A DNA stretch of 47,634 bases from Alphaproteobacteria bacterium (GCA_022827685.1 JAJEIH010000065.1:1-47634), one strand, 5' to 3'; positions 24,007 to 35,818 are shown, counted from the first letter of the stretch. The notes: generated from the letters alone by a model not told the origin. Translations and numbers: made by a program.

Positions 24007-24487
24007 ATCTGCATTCGCACGACGCATAGGGACTGGTCCTTTCGGGCATGAAGCCGTCGTTTCGGGCGGGGGCTCCGGGTATGCCGTCCGGTTTTTGCCG
24101 CCTTGTATCTCCGGCATAGGTCTCTCCTTTCGATCCGTCTTCGTTCCCTTCTCCACGCCGCCGCGCCGAACATTGCGGATGGCGGCGTTGGCGCCGCCGC
24201 GCCGGGACCCTTTTTCGCGCGTAATACGCGCCGGCGCTCGCGCGCCCGCCCCCGCGCGTTTCGCGGCGGCGCGGTTTGCGCGCCTGATTGCGCCTGCGCT
24301 CGCGCGCGCGAGCCGGACGCAGGGCGCACTTCGCCTGTTGGCCGAATCAGGGGCTTTTTCGCGCCGGCGCCGACGCGAAGAACGGATGCGGCCCCGCCGA
24401 TGCCGCTTCCCTTCTCCGATCCATATTACGACTGGCGCGAAGAATTTCAAGCTTAATTTAGGACTAATATCAAATTTCTTGAACAAA
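23981..24487 (-). repeat. Dispersed repeat, copy B (inverted relative to copy A)
   Basis: Read on the minus strand this copy has the same blocks in the same order as copy A: AT-rich lead (about 24430-24487), GCGGCATCGGCGGGGCCGC (24388-24406), the 22-base identity (24355-24376), TGCGCCCTGCGTC (24316-24328), the CAATCAGGCGCGC block (about 24281-24293), the 23-base identity (24125-24147), and the CATGAC array interrupted by the IS. A 169-codon frame runs through it but has no counterpart in copy A. From 24488 to 24639, before the acyl-CoA synthetase gene, I see only GC-rich spacer and that gene's ribosome binding site. Confidence 0.8.
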
Positions 24488-24639
24488 CAGGTTTCCCGCA
24501 CTGTCTTGCCCCTGCCCGCCTTCCCGCTTGCGGCAAGGGCCGGGGGTGGGCTTTCCGCATCCCGGCAGGTGCGCGCCGGCTTCCTCCCTTGCCGCCGAGG
24601 TGCTATCCATCCGGCCCCAGCGGAAGTGGAGGGATCGTC

Positions 24640-26550
24640 ATGGCCGGAGCATATGAGACCGCGTTCCGCCGCTCGCTAGACGAGCGGGAGGTGTTCTGGG
24701 CGGAAGCCGCCGCCGACCTGCACTGGTACAAGGCGCCGACGCAAATCCTGGAAACGGAATCCACGCCCGCCGGGCGCTGGTTCGTGGACGGCGTGACCAA
24801 CACCTGCTTCAACGCCCTCGACCGGCATGTCGAGGCGGGGCGGGGCGAGCAGGCCGCGATGATCTACGACAGCCCGGTGACCGACACGGTCTGTTCCTTC
24901 ACTTACCGCGAATTGCGGGACGCCGTCGCCGTCTTCGCCGGCGCGCTCAAGAGCCGCGGCATCGGCAAGGGCGACCGGGTCGTCATCTACATGCCGATGA
25001 TCCCGGAGACGGCAGTCGCCATGCTTGCCTGCGCCCGGCTCGGCGCAGTGCATTCCGTGGTCTTTGGCGGGTTTGCCTCCAACGAGCTGGCGGTCCGCAT
25101 CGACGACAGCGCCTGCAAGGCGGTGATCGCCGCGTCCTGCGGCATCGAGCCGGGACGGGTCGTGGAATACAAGCCGCTGCTCGACGGCGCCATCGAGCTG
25201 GCGGAGCACAAGCCCGAATTCTGCGTCGTCTTCCAGCGGCCAGAATGCGAAGCCTCGATGGTGGAAGGGCGCGACGTTGACTGGGAAGAGGCCGTGGCCG
25301 GCGCCGAGCCGGCGGATTGCGTCCCGGTCAGCGCGCTCGACCCGCTCTACATCCTCTACACCTCCGGCACGACCGGCCAGCCCAAGGGCGTGGTGCGCGA
25401 CAATGGCGGCCATATGGTGGTGCTGCACTGGACGATGAAGAACGTCTATGGCGTCGAGCCCGGCGAGGTCTTCTGGGCCGCCTCCGATGTCGGCTGGGTC
25501 GTCGGCCATTCCTACATCGTCTATGCGCCGCTGCTGGCCGGCAACACGGCTATCCTGTTCGAGGGCAAGCCGGTCGGCACGCCGGACGCAGGCGTCTATT
25601 GGCGCATCATCGAGCAGCACAAGGTCGCCGCGCTGTTCACCGCGCCCACGGCCTTCCGGGCCATCCGCCGGGACGATCCCGAAGCGAAATTGCTCGAAGG
25701 ACGCGACCTCTCGCATTTCCGCACCCTGTTCCTCGCCGGCGAGCGCAGCGACCCGGACACGCTGAAATGGGCGGAGGACGTGCTGGACCGTCCGGTGATC
25801 GACCACTGGTGGCAGACCGAGACGGGCTGGCCCATGTGCGCCAACTGCATCGGCATCGAACTCCTGCCCGTGAAGCACGGCTCGCCGACGCGCCCCGTGC
25901 CGGGCTGGGACCTGCGTGTGGTGGACGACAGCAACGAGGAAGTGCCGGCCGGGACCATCGGGGCGCTGGTGGTGAAGACGCCCATGCCTCCGGGCTCGTT
26001 CCCGACGCTCTGGAACGCGCATGAGCGCTATCTGGACACCTACTTCACCGAGTTCCCCGGCTACTACAAGACGGCCGACGCCGGCTATATCGACGAGGAA
26101 GGCTACGCCTACATCATGGCGCGCACCGATGACATCATCAACGTCGCCGGCCACCGGCTCTCGACCGGCGCCATGGAGGAGGTGCTGGCCGCGCACAACG
26201 ATGTGGCGGAATGCGCCGTGATCGGCGTCGCGGACCAGTTGAAGGGCCAGATTCCCGTGGGCTTCCTGGTGCTCAAGGCGGGCGTCAACCGGCCGTTCAG
26301 CGAGATCGAGACGGAGGTCGTCGCCCTCGTGCGCCGGCGGATCGGCCCCGTCGCGGCGTTCAAGACGGCGGTCGTGGTCGAGCGGCTGCCGAAGACGCGC
26401 TCCGGCAAGATCCTGCGCGGCACGATGCAGAAGGTCGCCGACCGGGAGACCTGGAGAATGCCGGCGACCATCGACGACCCGGAGATCATGGCGGAGATCG
26501 AGTCCGCGCTGAAACAGGTCGGCTATGCCGGCGGCGCGGCGTCGCCGTAG
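24640..26550 (+). CDS. Acyl-CoA synthetase, propionyl-CoA synthetase (PrpE)-like
   Basis: A 636-residue AMP-forming acyl-CoA synthetase of the acetyl/propionyl-CoA synthetase group, which activates a short carboxylic acid to its CoA ester through an acyl-adenylate. The N-terminal cap ([15 protein letters not shown]) resembles PrpE rather than Acs. The ATP loop [12 protein letters not shown], the WWQTETGWP motif, [14 protein letters not shown], and the C-terminal RSGKILRG with the catalytic, acetylation-prone lysine are intact. The ATG at 24640 follows GGAGGG. It lies next to glutaryl-CoA dehydrogenase on the same strand, separated by a 230-base gap with a repeat. Propionate is the likely substrate; butyrate or other short acids cannot be excluded. 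Confidence 0.9.
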   Translation: MAGAYETAFRRSLDEREVFWAEAAADLHWYKAPTQILETESTPAGRWFVDGVTNTCFNALDRHVEAGRGEQAAMIYDSPVTDTVCSFTYRELRDAVAVFAGALKSRGIGKGDRVVIYMPMIPETAVAMLACARLGAVHSVVFGGFASNELAVRIDDSACKAVIAASCGIEPGRVVEYKPLLDGAIELAEHKPEFCVVFQRPECEASMVEGRDVDWEEAVAGAEPADCVPVSALDPLYILYTSGTTGQPKGVVRDNGGHMVVLHWTMKNVYGVEPGEVFWAASDVGWVVGHSYIVYAPLLAGNTAILFEGKPVGTPDAGVYWRIIEQHKVAALFTAPTAFRAIRRDDPEAKLLEGRDLSHFRTLFLAGERSDPDTLKWAEDVLDRPVIDHWWQTETGWPMCANCIGIELLPVKHGSPTRPVPGWDLRVVDDSNEEVPAGTIGALVVKTPMPPGSFPTLWNAHERYLDTYFTEFPGYYKTADAGYIDEEGYAYIMARTDDIINVAGHRLSTGAMEEVLAAHNDVAECAVIGVADQLKGQIPVGFLVLKAGVNRPFSEIETEVVALVRRRIGPVAAFKTAVVVERLPKTRSGKILRGTMQKVADRETWRMPATIDDPEIMAEIESALKQVGYAGGAASP

Positions 26551-26595
26551 GTCCCGATCAGAGATGTTTGCGTGTCCTTGTACCGAGCCCCCTAT

Positions 26596-26681
26596 CGTCA
26601 TGCCCGGACTTGTTCCGGGCATCTCCCTTGGCGCAGATGCGGCCGGGGAAGTGGATGGCCGGAACAAGTCCGGCCATGACG
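26596..26681. repeat. REP-like palindromic repeat
   Basis: CGTCATGCCCGGACTTGTTC at 26596-26615 and its imperfect inverse around 26655-26681 form a long hairpin of about 27-bp arms with a 30-base loop. Its translated form (MPGLVPGI ... RNKSGHDG) is a familiar spurious peptide of a widespread alphaproteobacterial intergenic repeat. It lies between two co-directional genes and could act as a terminator or RNA-stabilising hairpin. The rest of 26551-26780 shows nothing else beyond the gcdH ribosome binding site. Confidence 0.75.
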
Positions 26682-26780
26682 GCGGGGTTGCCGAAGCGAA
26701 GAAGCCGCACACCCCTATCGAAGTCATGCGAATTTCTGACCCACGACACTAGCTCCAACCCCTTACCGGAAGAGCATCCG

Positions 26781-27974
26781 ATGCCCGATTCCATGAAACA
26801 GAAGCGCGCCTCCTTCGTGTGGGAGGACCCGTTCCTGCTCGGAGACCAGCTGGACGAGGACGAGCGGCTGGTGAGCGAGACCGCGCGGCGCTTCGTCGCC
26901 GACACCCTGGCGCCCGGCGTACGCGACGCCAACCGCAACGAGACTTTCGACCCCGCCCTGATGAAGGCTTACGGAGAAGCCGGGTTCCTCGGCGTCGGTC
27001 TCGACGGCTATGGCTGCCCCGGCGGCAGTTCGGTCATGTACGGCCTGATCGCGCGCGAGGTGGAGCGCTGCGACAGTTCCTACCGCTCGGCGATGAGCGT
27101 GCAGTCCTCGCTGGTGATGTTCCCGATCCACAGCTACGGCTCGGAGGCGCAGAAGGAGAAATACCTCCCGAAGCTGGCGTCCGGGGAGTGGATCGGCGCG
27201 TTCGGGCTGACCGAGCCGGACCACGGCTCCGACGCCGGCGGGCTGACGACGCGCGCCCGCAAGGTGCCCGGCGGCTACCGCCTCACCGGCGCCAAAATGT
27301 GGATCACGCAGGCCAATATCGCCGATGTCTTCGTCATCTGGGCGAAGGACGATGAGGATGTCATCCGCGGCTTCGTGCTGGAGCGCGGCATGGAGGGCCT
27401 CACGACCGCCAAGATCGAGGGCAAGTTCTCCCTGCGCGCCTGGCCCACGGGCGAGATCGCGATGGACGATGTGTTCGTGCCGGAAGAGAACCGCTTTCCG
27501 CATGCGCGCGGCCTCGGCGGCCCGTTCGGCTGCCTCAACAAGGCGCGCTACGGCATCGCCTGGGGGTCGATGGGCTCGGCCGAGTTCTGCTGGCACGCGG
27601 CGCGGCAATACACGCTCGACCGGCACGCCTTCGGCCGCCCGCTGGCGCAGACGCAGCTCATCCAGAAGAAGCTCGCCGACATGCAGACCGAGATTGCGCT
27701 CGGGCTCCAAGGCGCGCTGCGCGTCGGACGGCTGATGGACGAGGGCAGGGCGGCGCCGGAGATGATCTCGCTCGTCAAGCGCAACAATTGCGGCAAGGCG
27801 CTCGACATCGCCCGCGTCGCCCGCGACATGCACGGGGGCAACGGTGTGAGCGACGAATATCATGTCGTGCGCCACTCGATGAACCTGGAAGCGGTCAACA
27901 CCTATGAGGGCACACACGACGTCCACGCGCTGATCCTCGGCCGCGCCCAGACGGGCCTGCAGGCGTTTTCCTGA
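26781..27974 (+). CDS. gcdH: Glutaryl-CoA dehydrogenase
   Basis: A 397-residue acyl-CoA dehydrogenase that oxidatively decarboxylates glutaryl-CoA to crotonyl-CoA in lysine, tryptophan and aromatic-acid breakdown. It has the GCDH N-terminus ([18 protein letters not shown]), the substrate-carboxylate region [17 protein letters not shown], the flavin motif [14 protein letters not shown], and the C-terminal [16 protein letters not shown] followed by the catalytic-base motif [19 protein letters not shown], all specific to this subfamily. The ATG at 26781 has GGAAGAG upstream; the longer open frame upstream overlaps the synthetase gene and the REP-like repeat. Its product crotonyl-CoA is the substrate of ccr elsewhere in the window, so the two may feed one route. 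Confidence 0.93.
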   Translation: MPDSMKQKRASFVWEDPFLLGDQLDEDERLVSETARRFVADTLAPGVRDANRNETFDPALMKAYGEAGFLGVGLDGYGCPGGSSVMYGLIAREVERCDSSYRSAMSVQSSLVMFPIHSYGSEAQKEKYLPKLASGEWIGAFGLTEPDHGSDAGGLTTRARKVPGGYRLTGAKMWITQANIADVFVIWAKDDEDVIRGFVLERGMEGLTTAKIEGKFSLRAWPTGEIAMDDVFVPEENRFPHARGLGGPFGCLNKARYGIAWGSMGSAEFCWHAARQYTLDRHAFGRPLAQTQLIQKKLADMQTEIALGLQGALRVGRLMDEGRAAPEMISLVKRNNCGKALDIARVARDMHGGNGVSDEYHVVRHSMNLEAVNTYEGTHDVHALILGRAQTGLQAFS

Positions 27975-28014
27975 GAGGCCGCCCCTGTCCGATCTTCTCA
28001 ATAACAATAGATAG

Positions 28015-28467
28015 TTACAGGCGCTTTCTCATGTAGATGCGCGGGAATCCTCGCTCCGTGCGGCGCTCGACCTCCTCGTAGCCGTTGCGCGCATACAGGG
28101 CGAAATTCTCCGTCATGAGTTCGTGGGTATAGAGGTCGATGCTCTCGTATCCCAGCCGGTGCGCCTCGCCCTCCGCATGCAGCATGAGGCGGCGGCCGAC
28201 CCCCTCGCCCTGGCGCGACGGCAGCACGGCGACATTGTCGAGCAGGATCGTTCCTCCCTTTTCGATCAGGACGACCGCGCCGGCGATTTCGCCCCCGCCT
28301 TCGGCCACGAAGACCCGGTGGTCGCGGACGACCTGCCGGTAGTCGTCCAGCATCGGTCCCGGCGGTTCGCCAATGCGCTCGATGTAGCGGGAGTAAGCGG
28401 CCTCGACGCATCGGGCGATTGCCGGGGCATCCGCGGCGGTGGCGGGACGGAGTTGAAGCTCGTCCAT
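28015..28467 (-). CDS. GNAT family N-acetyltransferase
   Basis: A 150-residue GNAT enzyme. The N-terminal LQLRPATAADAPAIARCVEAAYSRYIERIG is motif C, the acetyl-CoA loop is VLPSRQGEGVGRRLM, and the end FALYARNGYEEVERR is motif B. It begins 11 bases after the uvrB stop and is convergent with gcdH. Members with this RYIERIG start are usually annotated as general acetyltransferases; no substrate can be named. The start ATG at 28467 is family-consistent, and the longer frame into uvrB is not. Confidence 0.87.
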   Translation of the reverse strand: MDELQLRPATAADAPAIARCVEAAYSRYIERIGEPPGPMLDDYRQVVRDHRVFVAEGGGEIAGAVVLIEKGGTILLDNVAVLPSRQGEGVGRRLMLHAEGEAHRLGYESIDLYTHELMTENFALYARNGYEEVERRTERGFPRIYMRKRL

Positions 28468-28477
28468 CGGCAGCCCT

Positions 28478-30607
<2,130 letters not shown>

Positions 30608-30619
30608 CGCAGCCGCCGG

Positions 30620-31618
30620 TCAGAGCCAGCCGGGAGCGGGCAGGCCGGCCTCCTTCAGGAAGGCCGGGTTCCAGATCTTGGCGGAATAGCGCTGCCCGAG
30701 GTCGCAGAGCAGGGTGACGACGGTGTGGCCGGGGCCGAGCTCCTTCGCCGCGCGGATGGCGCCTGCCACATTGATGCCGCTGGAAAGGCCGACGCAGAAC
30801 CCCTCTTCCTTCAGCAGGTCGAACACGATGGGGAGCGCCTCGGAATCGGGTATCAGATAGGGGAAATCGACCTCCAGGCCCTCCAGATTGGCCGTCACCC
30901 GCCCCTGGCCGATGCCCTCGCTGATCGAACTGCCCTCGGATTTGAGCTCGCCGTTCGCATACCACTCGTAGAGCGCGGCGCCCTCGGGGTCGGCGAGGCC
31001 GATCTTGATGTCCGGGTTGCGCTCCCTGAGGCCCATGGCGGTGCCGGCGAGCGTCCCGCCGGTACCGACGGCGGAGACGAAGGCATCGACCCTGCCGTCG
31101 GTCTGGGACCAGATTTCAGGGGCGGTGGTCTCGATATGGATCTGCCGGTTGGCCACATTGTCGAACTGGTTGGCCCAGATGGCGCCCTGCTCATGCGTTG
31201 CGGCCAGCTCCTCGGCCAGCCGGCCGGAGACGCGCACATAGTTGTTCGGGTCCCGGTAGGGCACGGCGGGCACCTCGCGCAGATCCGCCCCGCAGAGCCG
31301 CAGCATCTGCTTCTTCTCTTCCGACTGCGTTTCCGGGATCACGATGACGGTCCTGTAGCCGCGCGCATTGCCGACCAGGGCGAGCCCGATGCCGGTATTG
31401 CCGGCAGTGCCTTCGACGATGACGCCGCCGGGCTCCAGCTGTCCCCTGTCCTCGGCGTCGCGGATGATGCCGAGCGCCGCGCGGTCCTTCACCGACCCGC
31501 CGGGATTCAGGAACTCCAGCTTGACGAGCACATCGCAGCCCGTCAGCTCGGAGGCTTTGCGCAGGCGCACCAGCGGCGTGTTCCCGATGGTATCGACGAA
31601 GCCGTCGCGAATGTTCAT
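30620..31618 (-). CDS. cysK: Cysteine synthase (O-acetylserine sulfhydrylase)
   Basis: A 332-residue PLP enzyme that makes L-cysteine from O-acetylserine and sulfide. Lys44 in [12 protein letters not shown] binds [18 protein letters not shown] is the substrate loop, and [11 protein letters not shown] is the phosphate-binding loop. The extended C-terminal [22 protein letters not shown] segment and the length match the alphaproteobacterial form. The ATG at 31618 is preferred over 31645. It is divergent from cysE across 76 bases, so both steps of cysteine synthesis share a control region. Confidence 0.93.
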   Translation of the reverse strand: MNIRDGFVDTIGNTPLVRLRKASELTGCDVLVKLEFLNPGGSVKDRAALGIIRDAEDRGQLEPGGVIVEGTAGNTGIGLALVGNARGYRTVIVIPETQSEEKKQMLRLCGADLREVPAVPYRDPNNYVRVSGRLAEELAATHEQGAIWANQFDNVANRQIHIETTAPEIWSQTDGRVDAFVSAVGTGGTLAGTAMGLRERNPDIKIGLADPEGAALYEWYANGELKSEGSSISEGIGQGRVTANLEGLEVDFPYLIPDSEALPIVFDLLKEEGFCVGLSSGINVAGAIRAAKELGPGHTVVTLLCDLGQRYSAKIWNPAFLKEAGLPAPGWL

Positions 31619-31631
31619 TGCCGTCCAACCC

Positions 31632-31660
31632 TTGCCGCGCGCCAAACACAGGTCATATAA
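31632..31660 (+). promoter_or_regulatory. Candidate promoter of cysE
   Basis: TTGCCG (31632-31637) and ATATAA (31655-31660) are separated by 17 bases in the cysK-cysE divergent region, 34 bases before the cysE ATG. Confidence 0.5.
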
Positions 31661-31694
31661 GCGGATTATCGGCGGCGAGGAAGGGCGCGCGGCG

Positions 31695-32402
31695 ATGGGC
31701 CTGTTGAAGGAGATCGACAGCTATATGGACCGCGACCCGGCGCTGCGCTCGCGCCTGGAAGTGGTGCTGGCCTATCCGGGTTTCCACGCGCTCGTCTTCT
31801 ACCGCATCGCCAACTGGTTCTGGCGCAAGCGCTTCTATCTCGTCGGCAGGGTCATCAGCCATCTGGGGCGCGGGTTCAGCGGCATCGAAATCCATCCGGG
31901 CGCGACCATCGGCAAGCGGCTCTTCATCGACCACGGCATGGGCGTCGTCATCGGCGAGACGGCCGAGATCGGCGACGATGTCACGCTCTACCAGGGCGTC
32001 ACGCTCGGCACGACCTCGACCGCGAAGGGCAAGCGCCACCCGACGCTCGCCGACGGCGTCATCGTCGGGTCGGGCGCCCAGATCCTGGGGCCTTTCACGG
32101 TGGGCGAAGGCGCGCGGATCGGCGCCAACGCCGTGGTTCTCAAGGCCGTGCCCGCCGGCGCGACCATGACGGGTATCCCGGCGAAGATGGCGCAGCCGCG
32201 CAGCCGCAAGCAGCCGGAGAGCTTCGTCGCCTACGGCACGCCGGAGAGCGTGACCAACCCCGACACCCGCTCGATCCGCACGCTCGCCGAGACGGTGAAG
32301 CGGCTGGAGGCGCGGGTGGCCGAACTGGAGCGCGAACCGGGCGAACGCGGCGGCGAGGACCGCAGCGGGGACCGTCCGCCGCGAATCGGCGCCGCCGGCT
32401 AG
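31695..32402 (+). CDS. cysE: Serine O-acetyltransferase
   Basis: A 235-residue serine acetyltransferase (short SrpH/EpsC-like form) that makes O-acetylserine from serine and acetyl-CoA. After a helical start ([35 protein letters not shown]) come the left-handed beta-helix hexapeptide repeats with the catalytic stretch [29 protein letters not shown]. The C-terminal tail (about residues 170-235) is charged, with a predicted coiled coil [20 protein letters not shown], longer than in E. coli. GAGGAAGG lies upstream of the ATG at 31695. Divergent cysK is its pathway partner; interaction through the usual C-terminal Ile is unlikely since the tail ends in Gly. Confidence 0.93.
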   Translation: MGLLKEIDSYMDRDPALRSRLEVVLAYPGFHALVFYRIANWFWRKRFYLVGRVISHLGRGFSGIEIHPGATIGKRLFIDHGMGVVIGETAEIGDDVTLYQGVTLGTTSTAKGKRHPTLADGVIVGSGAQILGPFTVGEGARIGANAVVLKAVPAGATMTGIPAKMAQPRSRKQPESFVAYGTPESVTNPDTRSIRTLAETVKRLEARVAELEREPGERGGEDRSGDRPPRIGAAG

Positions 32403-32446
32403 GCCCGGCGCCGTACTGCCCGAATCCCGAAAAGGAGAAGACCGCC

Positions 32447-32992
32447 ATGGCGCGCCTGCCCATGCCCGAAACCCTGACCGAACGCCAGCAGGAGGTCCTC
32501 GACGCGATCTCCGCCGGTCCGCGCGGCGGCGCGCGGGGGCCCTTCGCCGCCCTGCTGCGCAGCCCGGAGCTTTGCGAGCGCGCCCAGTTGCTGGGGGCGT
32601 TCTGCCGGTTCGGCACCGGGCTGGGGCCACGCCTTTCCGAGCTCGCGATCCTGGTGACGGCGCGGGAGTGGACGGCGCAGTATGAGTGGTATGCCCATGC
32701 GCGGCTCGCCCGCGAAGCCGGTCTGGACGAGGAGATCATCGAGGCGATCAAGGCCCGCCGGCGTCCGGAAGGCATGGCGGCGGACGAGGCCGCGGTCTAC
32801 GACCTGTCCACCGAGCTCTATGCGACGAAGCGCGTGAGCGACGCCACCTATGACCGCGCGGTGTCGGCCATAGGCGAGAAAGGCGTCGTCGAGACCATCG
32901 GCGTCATGGGCTATTACTGCCTGGTGTCGATGGCGCTGAACGTCTCCGGCGTCGAACTCCCGGAGGGCGAGCCGGAGCCGCTCAGCCTGTAG
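32447..32992 (+). CDS. Carboxymuconolactone decarboxylase (AhpD-like) family protein
   Basis: A 181-residue all-helical protein of the CMD/AhpD superfamily. The core ELAILVTAREWTAQYEWYAHARLAREAGL is the family signature, with Glu, Trp and His residues in place of the AhpD CxxC pair, so peroxidase-type redox activity is not expected. AAAGGAGAAG precedes the ATG at 32447 by a good distance. It follows cysE by 44 bases and may be co-transcribed; its end is four bases from the convergent Spy-like gene. Relatives are often near aromatic-degradation genes but the function here is not known. Confidence 0.88.
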   Translation: MARLPMPETLTERQQEVLDAISAGPRGGARGPFAALLRSPELCERAQLLGAFCRFGTGLGPRLSELAILVTAREWTAQYEWYAHARLAREAGLDEEIIEAIKARRRPEGMAADEAAVYDLSTELYATKRVSDATYDRAVSAIGEKGVVETIGVMGYYCLVSMALNVSGVELPEGEPEPLSL

Positions 32993-32996
32993 CCGG

Positions 32997-33524
32997 CTAG
33001 CCCTTGCGGCCGCCGTGCCGGCGGCTCAGGAGGTCGTCGAGGGCTTTGCGCTGCTCGTCGCTCAGCGTGCCGTACCAAGTATTGAAGGCCGGCCTGACGT
33101 CGCCGAGTACCGCAGCCGCCGTCTTCGTGGCGGCTTCCGCCAGGGCGAGCTTCGCCGGAAGCGTCTTCTCGGCCCGGAGCGCTTCGGTCTCCGTGCAGGT
33201 TGCGCCGATCTTCTCGCCGCCGGCCCGCACCGCGCCGGTCAGCTTGTCCCAGGCGGCGCGCTGCTCGGGCGTGAACGCCATGAAGGTCTCGGCGAAGGTG
33301 ATCGCGGCCTCGATATGGTCCGTGCGGGCGTCGCTGCACAGCTTGCGCGCCATGCCGCCCCGATGGCCGCGATGCCCCCAGCCGTGGCGGTGGCCGACCA
33401 GCGTGATCGCGGCCTCGCCGGCTTTCACGCCCTGGCGCACGTCGCTGGAGAGAGCATAGGCGCCGACCGCGCCCAGGCTTGCCAGGCCGAGGCCGCCGGC
33501 GATGATGATGACCTTGAGTTTCAT
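32997..33524 (-). CDS. Spy/CpxP-like LTXXQ-motif periplasmic protein
   Basis: A 175-residue secreted protein: a Sec signal peptide (MKLKVIIIAGGLGLASLGAV and on, cleavage likely after about residue 25), a His/Gly/Arg-rich stretch (HRHGWGHRGHRGG), and a helical domain with two degenerate LTXXQ motifs, FTPEQRAAW and LSDEQRKAL. Such proteins act as periplasmic chaperones or as sensors of envelope stress and metals. GAAGGAGG lies eight bases before the ATG at 33524. It is divergent from an OmpR/EnvZ-type pair, the arrangement seen for stress proteins controlled by their neighbouring two-component system. The His-rich segment could bind metal. Confidence 0.88.
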   Translation of the reverse strand: MKLKVIIIAGGLGLASLGAVGAYALSSDVRQGVKAGEAAITLVGHRHGWGHRGHRGGMARKLCSDARTDHIEAAITFAETFMAFTPEQRAAWDKLTGAVRAGGEKIGATCTETEALRAEKTLPAKLALAEAATKTAAAVLGDVRPAFNTWYGTLSDEQRKALDDLLSRRHGGRKG

Positions 33525-33588
33525 GGATTCTGCCTCCTTCGGTTCCGCCGGCCAGCACGGCCGGTTCGGGACCTGTATGGGGTCTTCG

Positions 33589-33665
33589 TGTAACGGGGCC
33601 ATGTCCCGGCCGCCGCCATTTGGCAACGATCCGTTGCCCGGGCGCGCTCCGTTACGCTTCGTTAC
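33589..33665. promoter_or_regulatory. CGTTAC boxes in the divergent Spy/response-regulator region
   Basis: CGTTAC occurs at 33650-33655 and 33660-33665 (10-bp direct repeat, 45 bases before the regulator start), and an inverted copy TGTAACG lies at 33589-33595. Tandem 10-11-bp direct repeats are the normal operator form of OmpR-family regulators, so these are the best candidates for sites of the adjacent regulator. Confidence 0.55.
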
Positions 33666-33710
33666 AACAAAACCTCCGAAGGGGCGCCCTCCGGTCCTAA
33701 ACTCCGGGCG

Positions 33711-34433
33711 ATGAAGGACGGGCCGCATATCCTCGTCGTCGATGACGACCGCGAAATCCGCGACCTGCTGGCGCGGTTCCTGCGCAAGCACGGCTTCCGG
33801 ATCGAGACCGCCGCCGACGGCAAGGCGATGTTCCGGACCCTGTCGGCAGGGCGCTTCGACCTGGTGGTGCTCGACCTGATGCTGCCCGGAGAAGACGGCC
33901 TCAGCCTCTGCCGCAAGGTCCGCGCGGAGTCCGACCTGCCGATCGTCATGCTGACGGCCATCGGCGAGGACACGGACCGGATCGTCGGGCTGGAGATGGG
34001 CGCGGACGACTATCTCGCCAAGCCGTTCAACCCGCGCGAACTGCTGGCCCGCATCCGCGCCGTGCTGCGCCGCGCGCCGGATCTGCGGGGGGCCCCGGAC
34101 GCCGATCCGTCCCGGAGCTTCGGGTTCCAGGGCTGGGTGCTGGACGCCGGGAGGCGCAGCCTGCATGCGCCCGACGGCGCGCTGGTGGACCTGACGGGCG
34201 GCGAGTTCGACCTGCTGCTGGCGCTGGTGGAGCATCCGGGCCGGGTGCTGAACCGGGACCAGCTTCTGGACCTCACGCGCGGGCGCGAGGCCGGGCCGTT
34301 CGACCGCAGCGTCGATGTCCAGGTAAGCCGTCTGCGCCGCAAGATCGAGGACGACCCGAAGCAGCCGGAGCTCATCAAGACCGTGCGCGGCGGCGGCTAC
34401 GTGTTTGCAGGCAAAGTGCAGGAACGCCGATGA
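33711..34433 (+). CDS. OmpR-family response regulator
   Basis: A 240-residue two-component response regulator. The receiver domain has the acidic pair in VVDDDREI (10-12), the phosphorylated Asp55 in VLDLMLPG, Thr82 and Lys104 (YLAKPFNP). The C-terminal winged-helix DNA-binding domain (about 130-236) has LTGGEFDLLLALVEHPGRVLNRDQLL and DVQVSRLRRKIEDDP. The stop overlaps the ATG of the histidine kinase (ATGA), so they form a coupled pair. The most likely regulated genes are its own operon and the divergent Spy-like gene. Confidence 0.95.
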   Translation: MKDGPHILVVDDDREIRDLLARFLRKHGFRIETAADGKAMFRTLSAGRFDLVVLDLMLPGEDGLSLCRKVRAESDLPIVMLTAIGEDTDRIVGLEMGADDYLAKPFNPRELLARIRAVLRRAPDLRGAPDADPSRSFGFQGWVLDAGRRSLHAPDGALVDLTGGEFDLLLALVEHPGRVLNRDQLLDLTRGREAGPFDRSVDVQVSRLRRKIEDDPKQPELIKTVRGGGYVFAGKVQERR

Positions 34434-35767
34434 CCCGCTGGCTGCTGCGCCTCTGGCCGGAGGGCATCGCCGCCAGGCTGGGCCTCCTGCTGCTCGCCGG
34501 GCTGGCGGTATTCGGCATCGTTGCGGGGCTGTTCTATCTGGACGAGAGGCGCGACCGCGCTGTCGAGCACTTCGGCAGGGTCCTGTCCGTGCGCATGCTC
34601 GCCATCGTGGAATTGCTGGAGGATGCGGCGCCGGCGGAGCGGCGGCAATTGCTCACGGCGCTTTCGGACCGGCGCCTGAGGATCAGGCTGCTCCTCGAAC
34701 GGCCGCCGGGGTCCGGGTGGCAGCCGCCGGAGGGCATCGACGAGGACGCCGCGCGCCACCTGCAGCGGCTGAACCCGCGGCCCGTGCTTATGCGCGTTGG
34801 AGACATGCCTTCTGAGGAGCGGCACCGCGGCCGGCGCATCATGATCGCAGTCGGGTTGAAGGAAGGTGTGTGGGCGGAGTTCTCCGTCCGTCCGGGCTAC
34901 TGGCCGCGCGCCGGGCCGTTGATCTGGCTGGGCGCAGTGGCGCTCCTTGTGGTGCTGGGGCTGGTCTGGGGCGCACACCGGACCACCCGCCCGCTGCGCC
35001 GCTTCGCGGAGGCGGCCGACCGGCTGGGGCTGGATGCGAACCTGCCGCCCCTGCCGGAGCGGGGCCCGCGCGAATTGCGCAACGCCACCCGCGCCTTCAA
35101 CCGCATGACCGCGCGCATCCGCCGCCTCGTGGACGACCGCACCCTGATGCTGGCGGCGGTCTCGCACGACCTCAAGACCATGCTGACGCGCTTGCGCCTC
35201 CGGGCGGAATTCATCGAGGACGGCGAGCAGAAGGAGAAGGCCGCGGCCGATCTCGACGAGATGCAGGCCATGCTGGAGGCGACGCTGTCCTTCGCGCGCG
35301 ACGATGCGGCGGACGAGCGCCCGGTGCCCGTCGATCTGGCGGCCATGCTGCAAAGTCTTGCCGCCGATCTCGCCGATGCGGGGCGCGCGGCCTCCTATGA
35401 CGGCCCGGACCGGCTGACGCTCAGGGGCCGGCCGGTCGCGCTGCGACGCGTCTTCGAGAACCTGCTGGACAACGCGCTCCGCTACGGCGAAGAGGCGGCG
35501 GTCTCGCTGCGTCAGGCGGACGGGCGGGCCGAAGTGCGGATCGAGGACTGCGGGCCCGGCATCCCGGAGGCGCTTCGGGAACGGGTGTTCGATCCCTTCT
35601 TCCGCGTGGAGGCGTCGCGGAGCCGCGACACGGGCGGCAGCGGCCTCGGCCTCGCCGTGGTCCGCGCCATCGTCCAGCGCCACGACGGCGAAATCGCGCT
35701 CGAGGACCGGCCCGGCGGCGGGTTGCGGGTGCGGGTGGCGCTCCCGATTGGCAGCGCGGCGGATTGA
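34430..35767 (+). CDS. Sensor histidine kinase, EnvZ-like
   Basis: A 445-residue membrane kinase. TM1 is at about 14-36, a periplasmic sensor of about 125 residues follows, TM2 is at 161-182, then HAMP (183-235), the HisKA domain with His246 in VSHDLKTMLTRLRL, and the ATPase domain with FENLLDNALRYG (N box), EDCGPGIP (G1) and GGSGLGLAVV (G2). The conserved proline four residues after the histidine (SHDLRTP in relatives) is Met here, which may alter the kinase/phosphatase balance. It overlaps the regulator gene. Signal unknown; the Spy-like neighbour suggests envelope stress or metal. Confidence 0.94.
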   Translation: MTRWLLRLWPEGIAARLGLLLLAGLAVFGIVAGLFYLDERRDRAVEHFGRVLSVRMLAIVELLEDAAPAERRQLLTALSDRRLRIRLLLERPPGSGWQPPEGIDEDAARHLQRLNPRPVLMRVGDMPSEERHRGRRIMIAVGLKEGVWAEFSVRPGYWPRAGPLIWLGAVALLVVLGLVWGAHRTTRPLRRFAEAADRLGLDANLPPLPERGPRELRNATRAFNRMTARIRRLVDDRTLMLAAVSHDLKTMLTRLRLRAEFIEDGEQKEKAAADLDEMQAMLEATLSFARDDAADERPVPVDLAAMLQSLAADLADAGRAASYDGPDRLTLRGRPVALRRVFENLLDNALRYGEEAAVSLRQADGRAEVRIEDCGPGIPEALRERVFDPFFRVEASRSRDTGGSGLGLAVVRAIVQRHDGEIALEDRPGGGLRVRVALPIGSAAD

Positions 35768-35818
35768 ACCGGTTCGTCCGGCTTTCTGGTGCAACGACTG
35801 CCGAAGGAGACCGGCTGC

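Noticed and set aside
23992-24501. 169-codon frame through repeat copy B as a basic protein gene
   Set aside because: Copy A has no matching frame (stops and frame-changing indels), so the frame is a by-product of GC-rich sequence.
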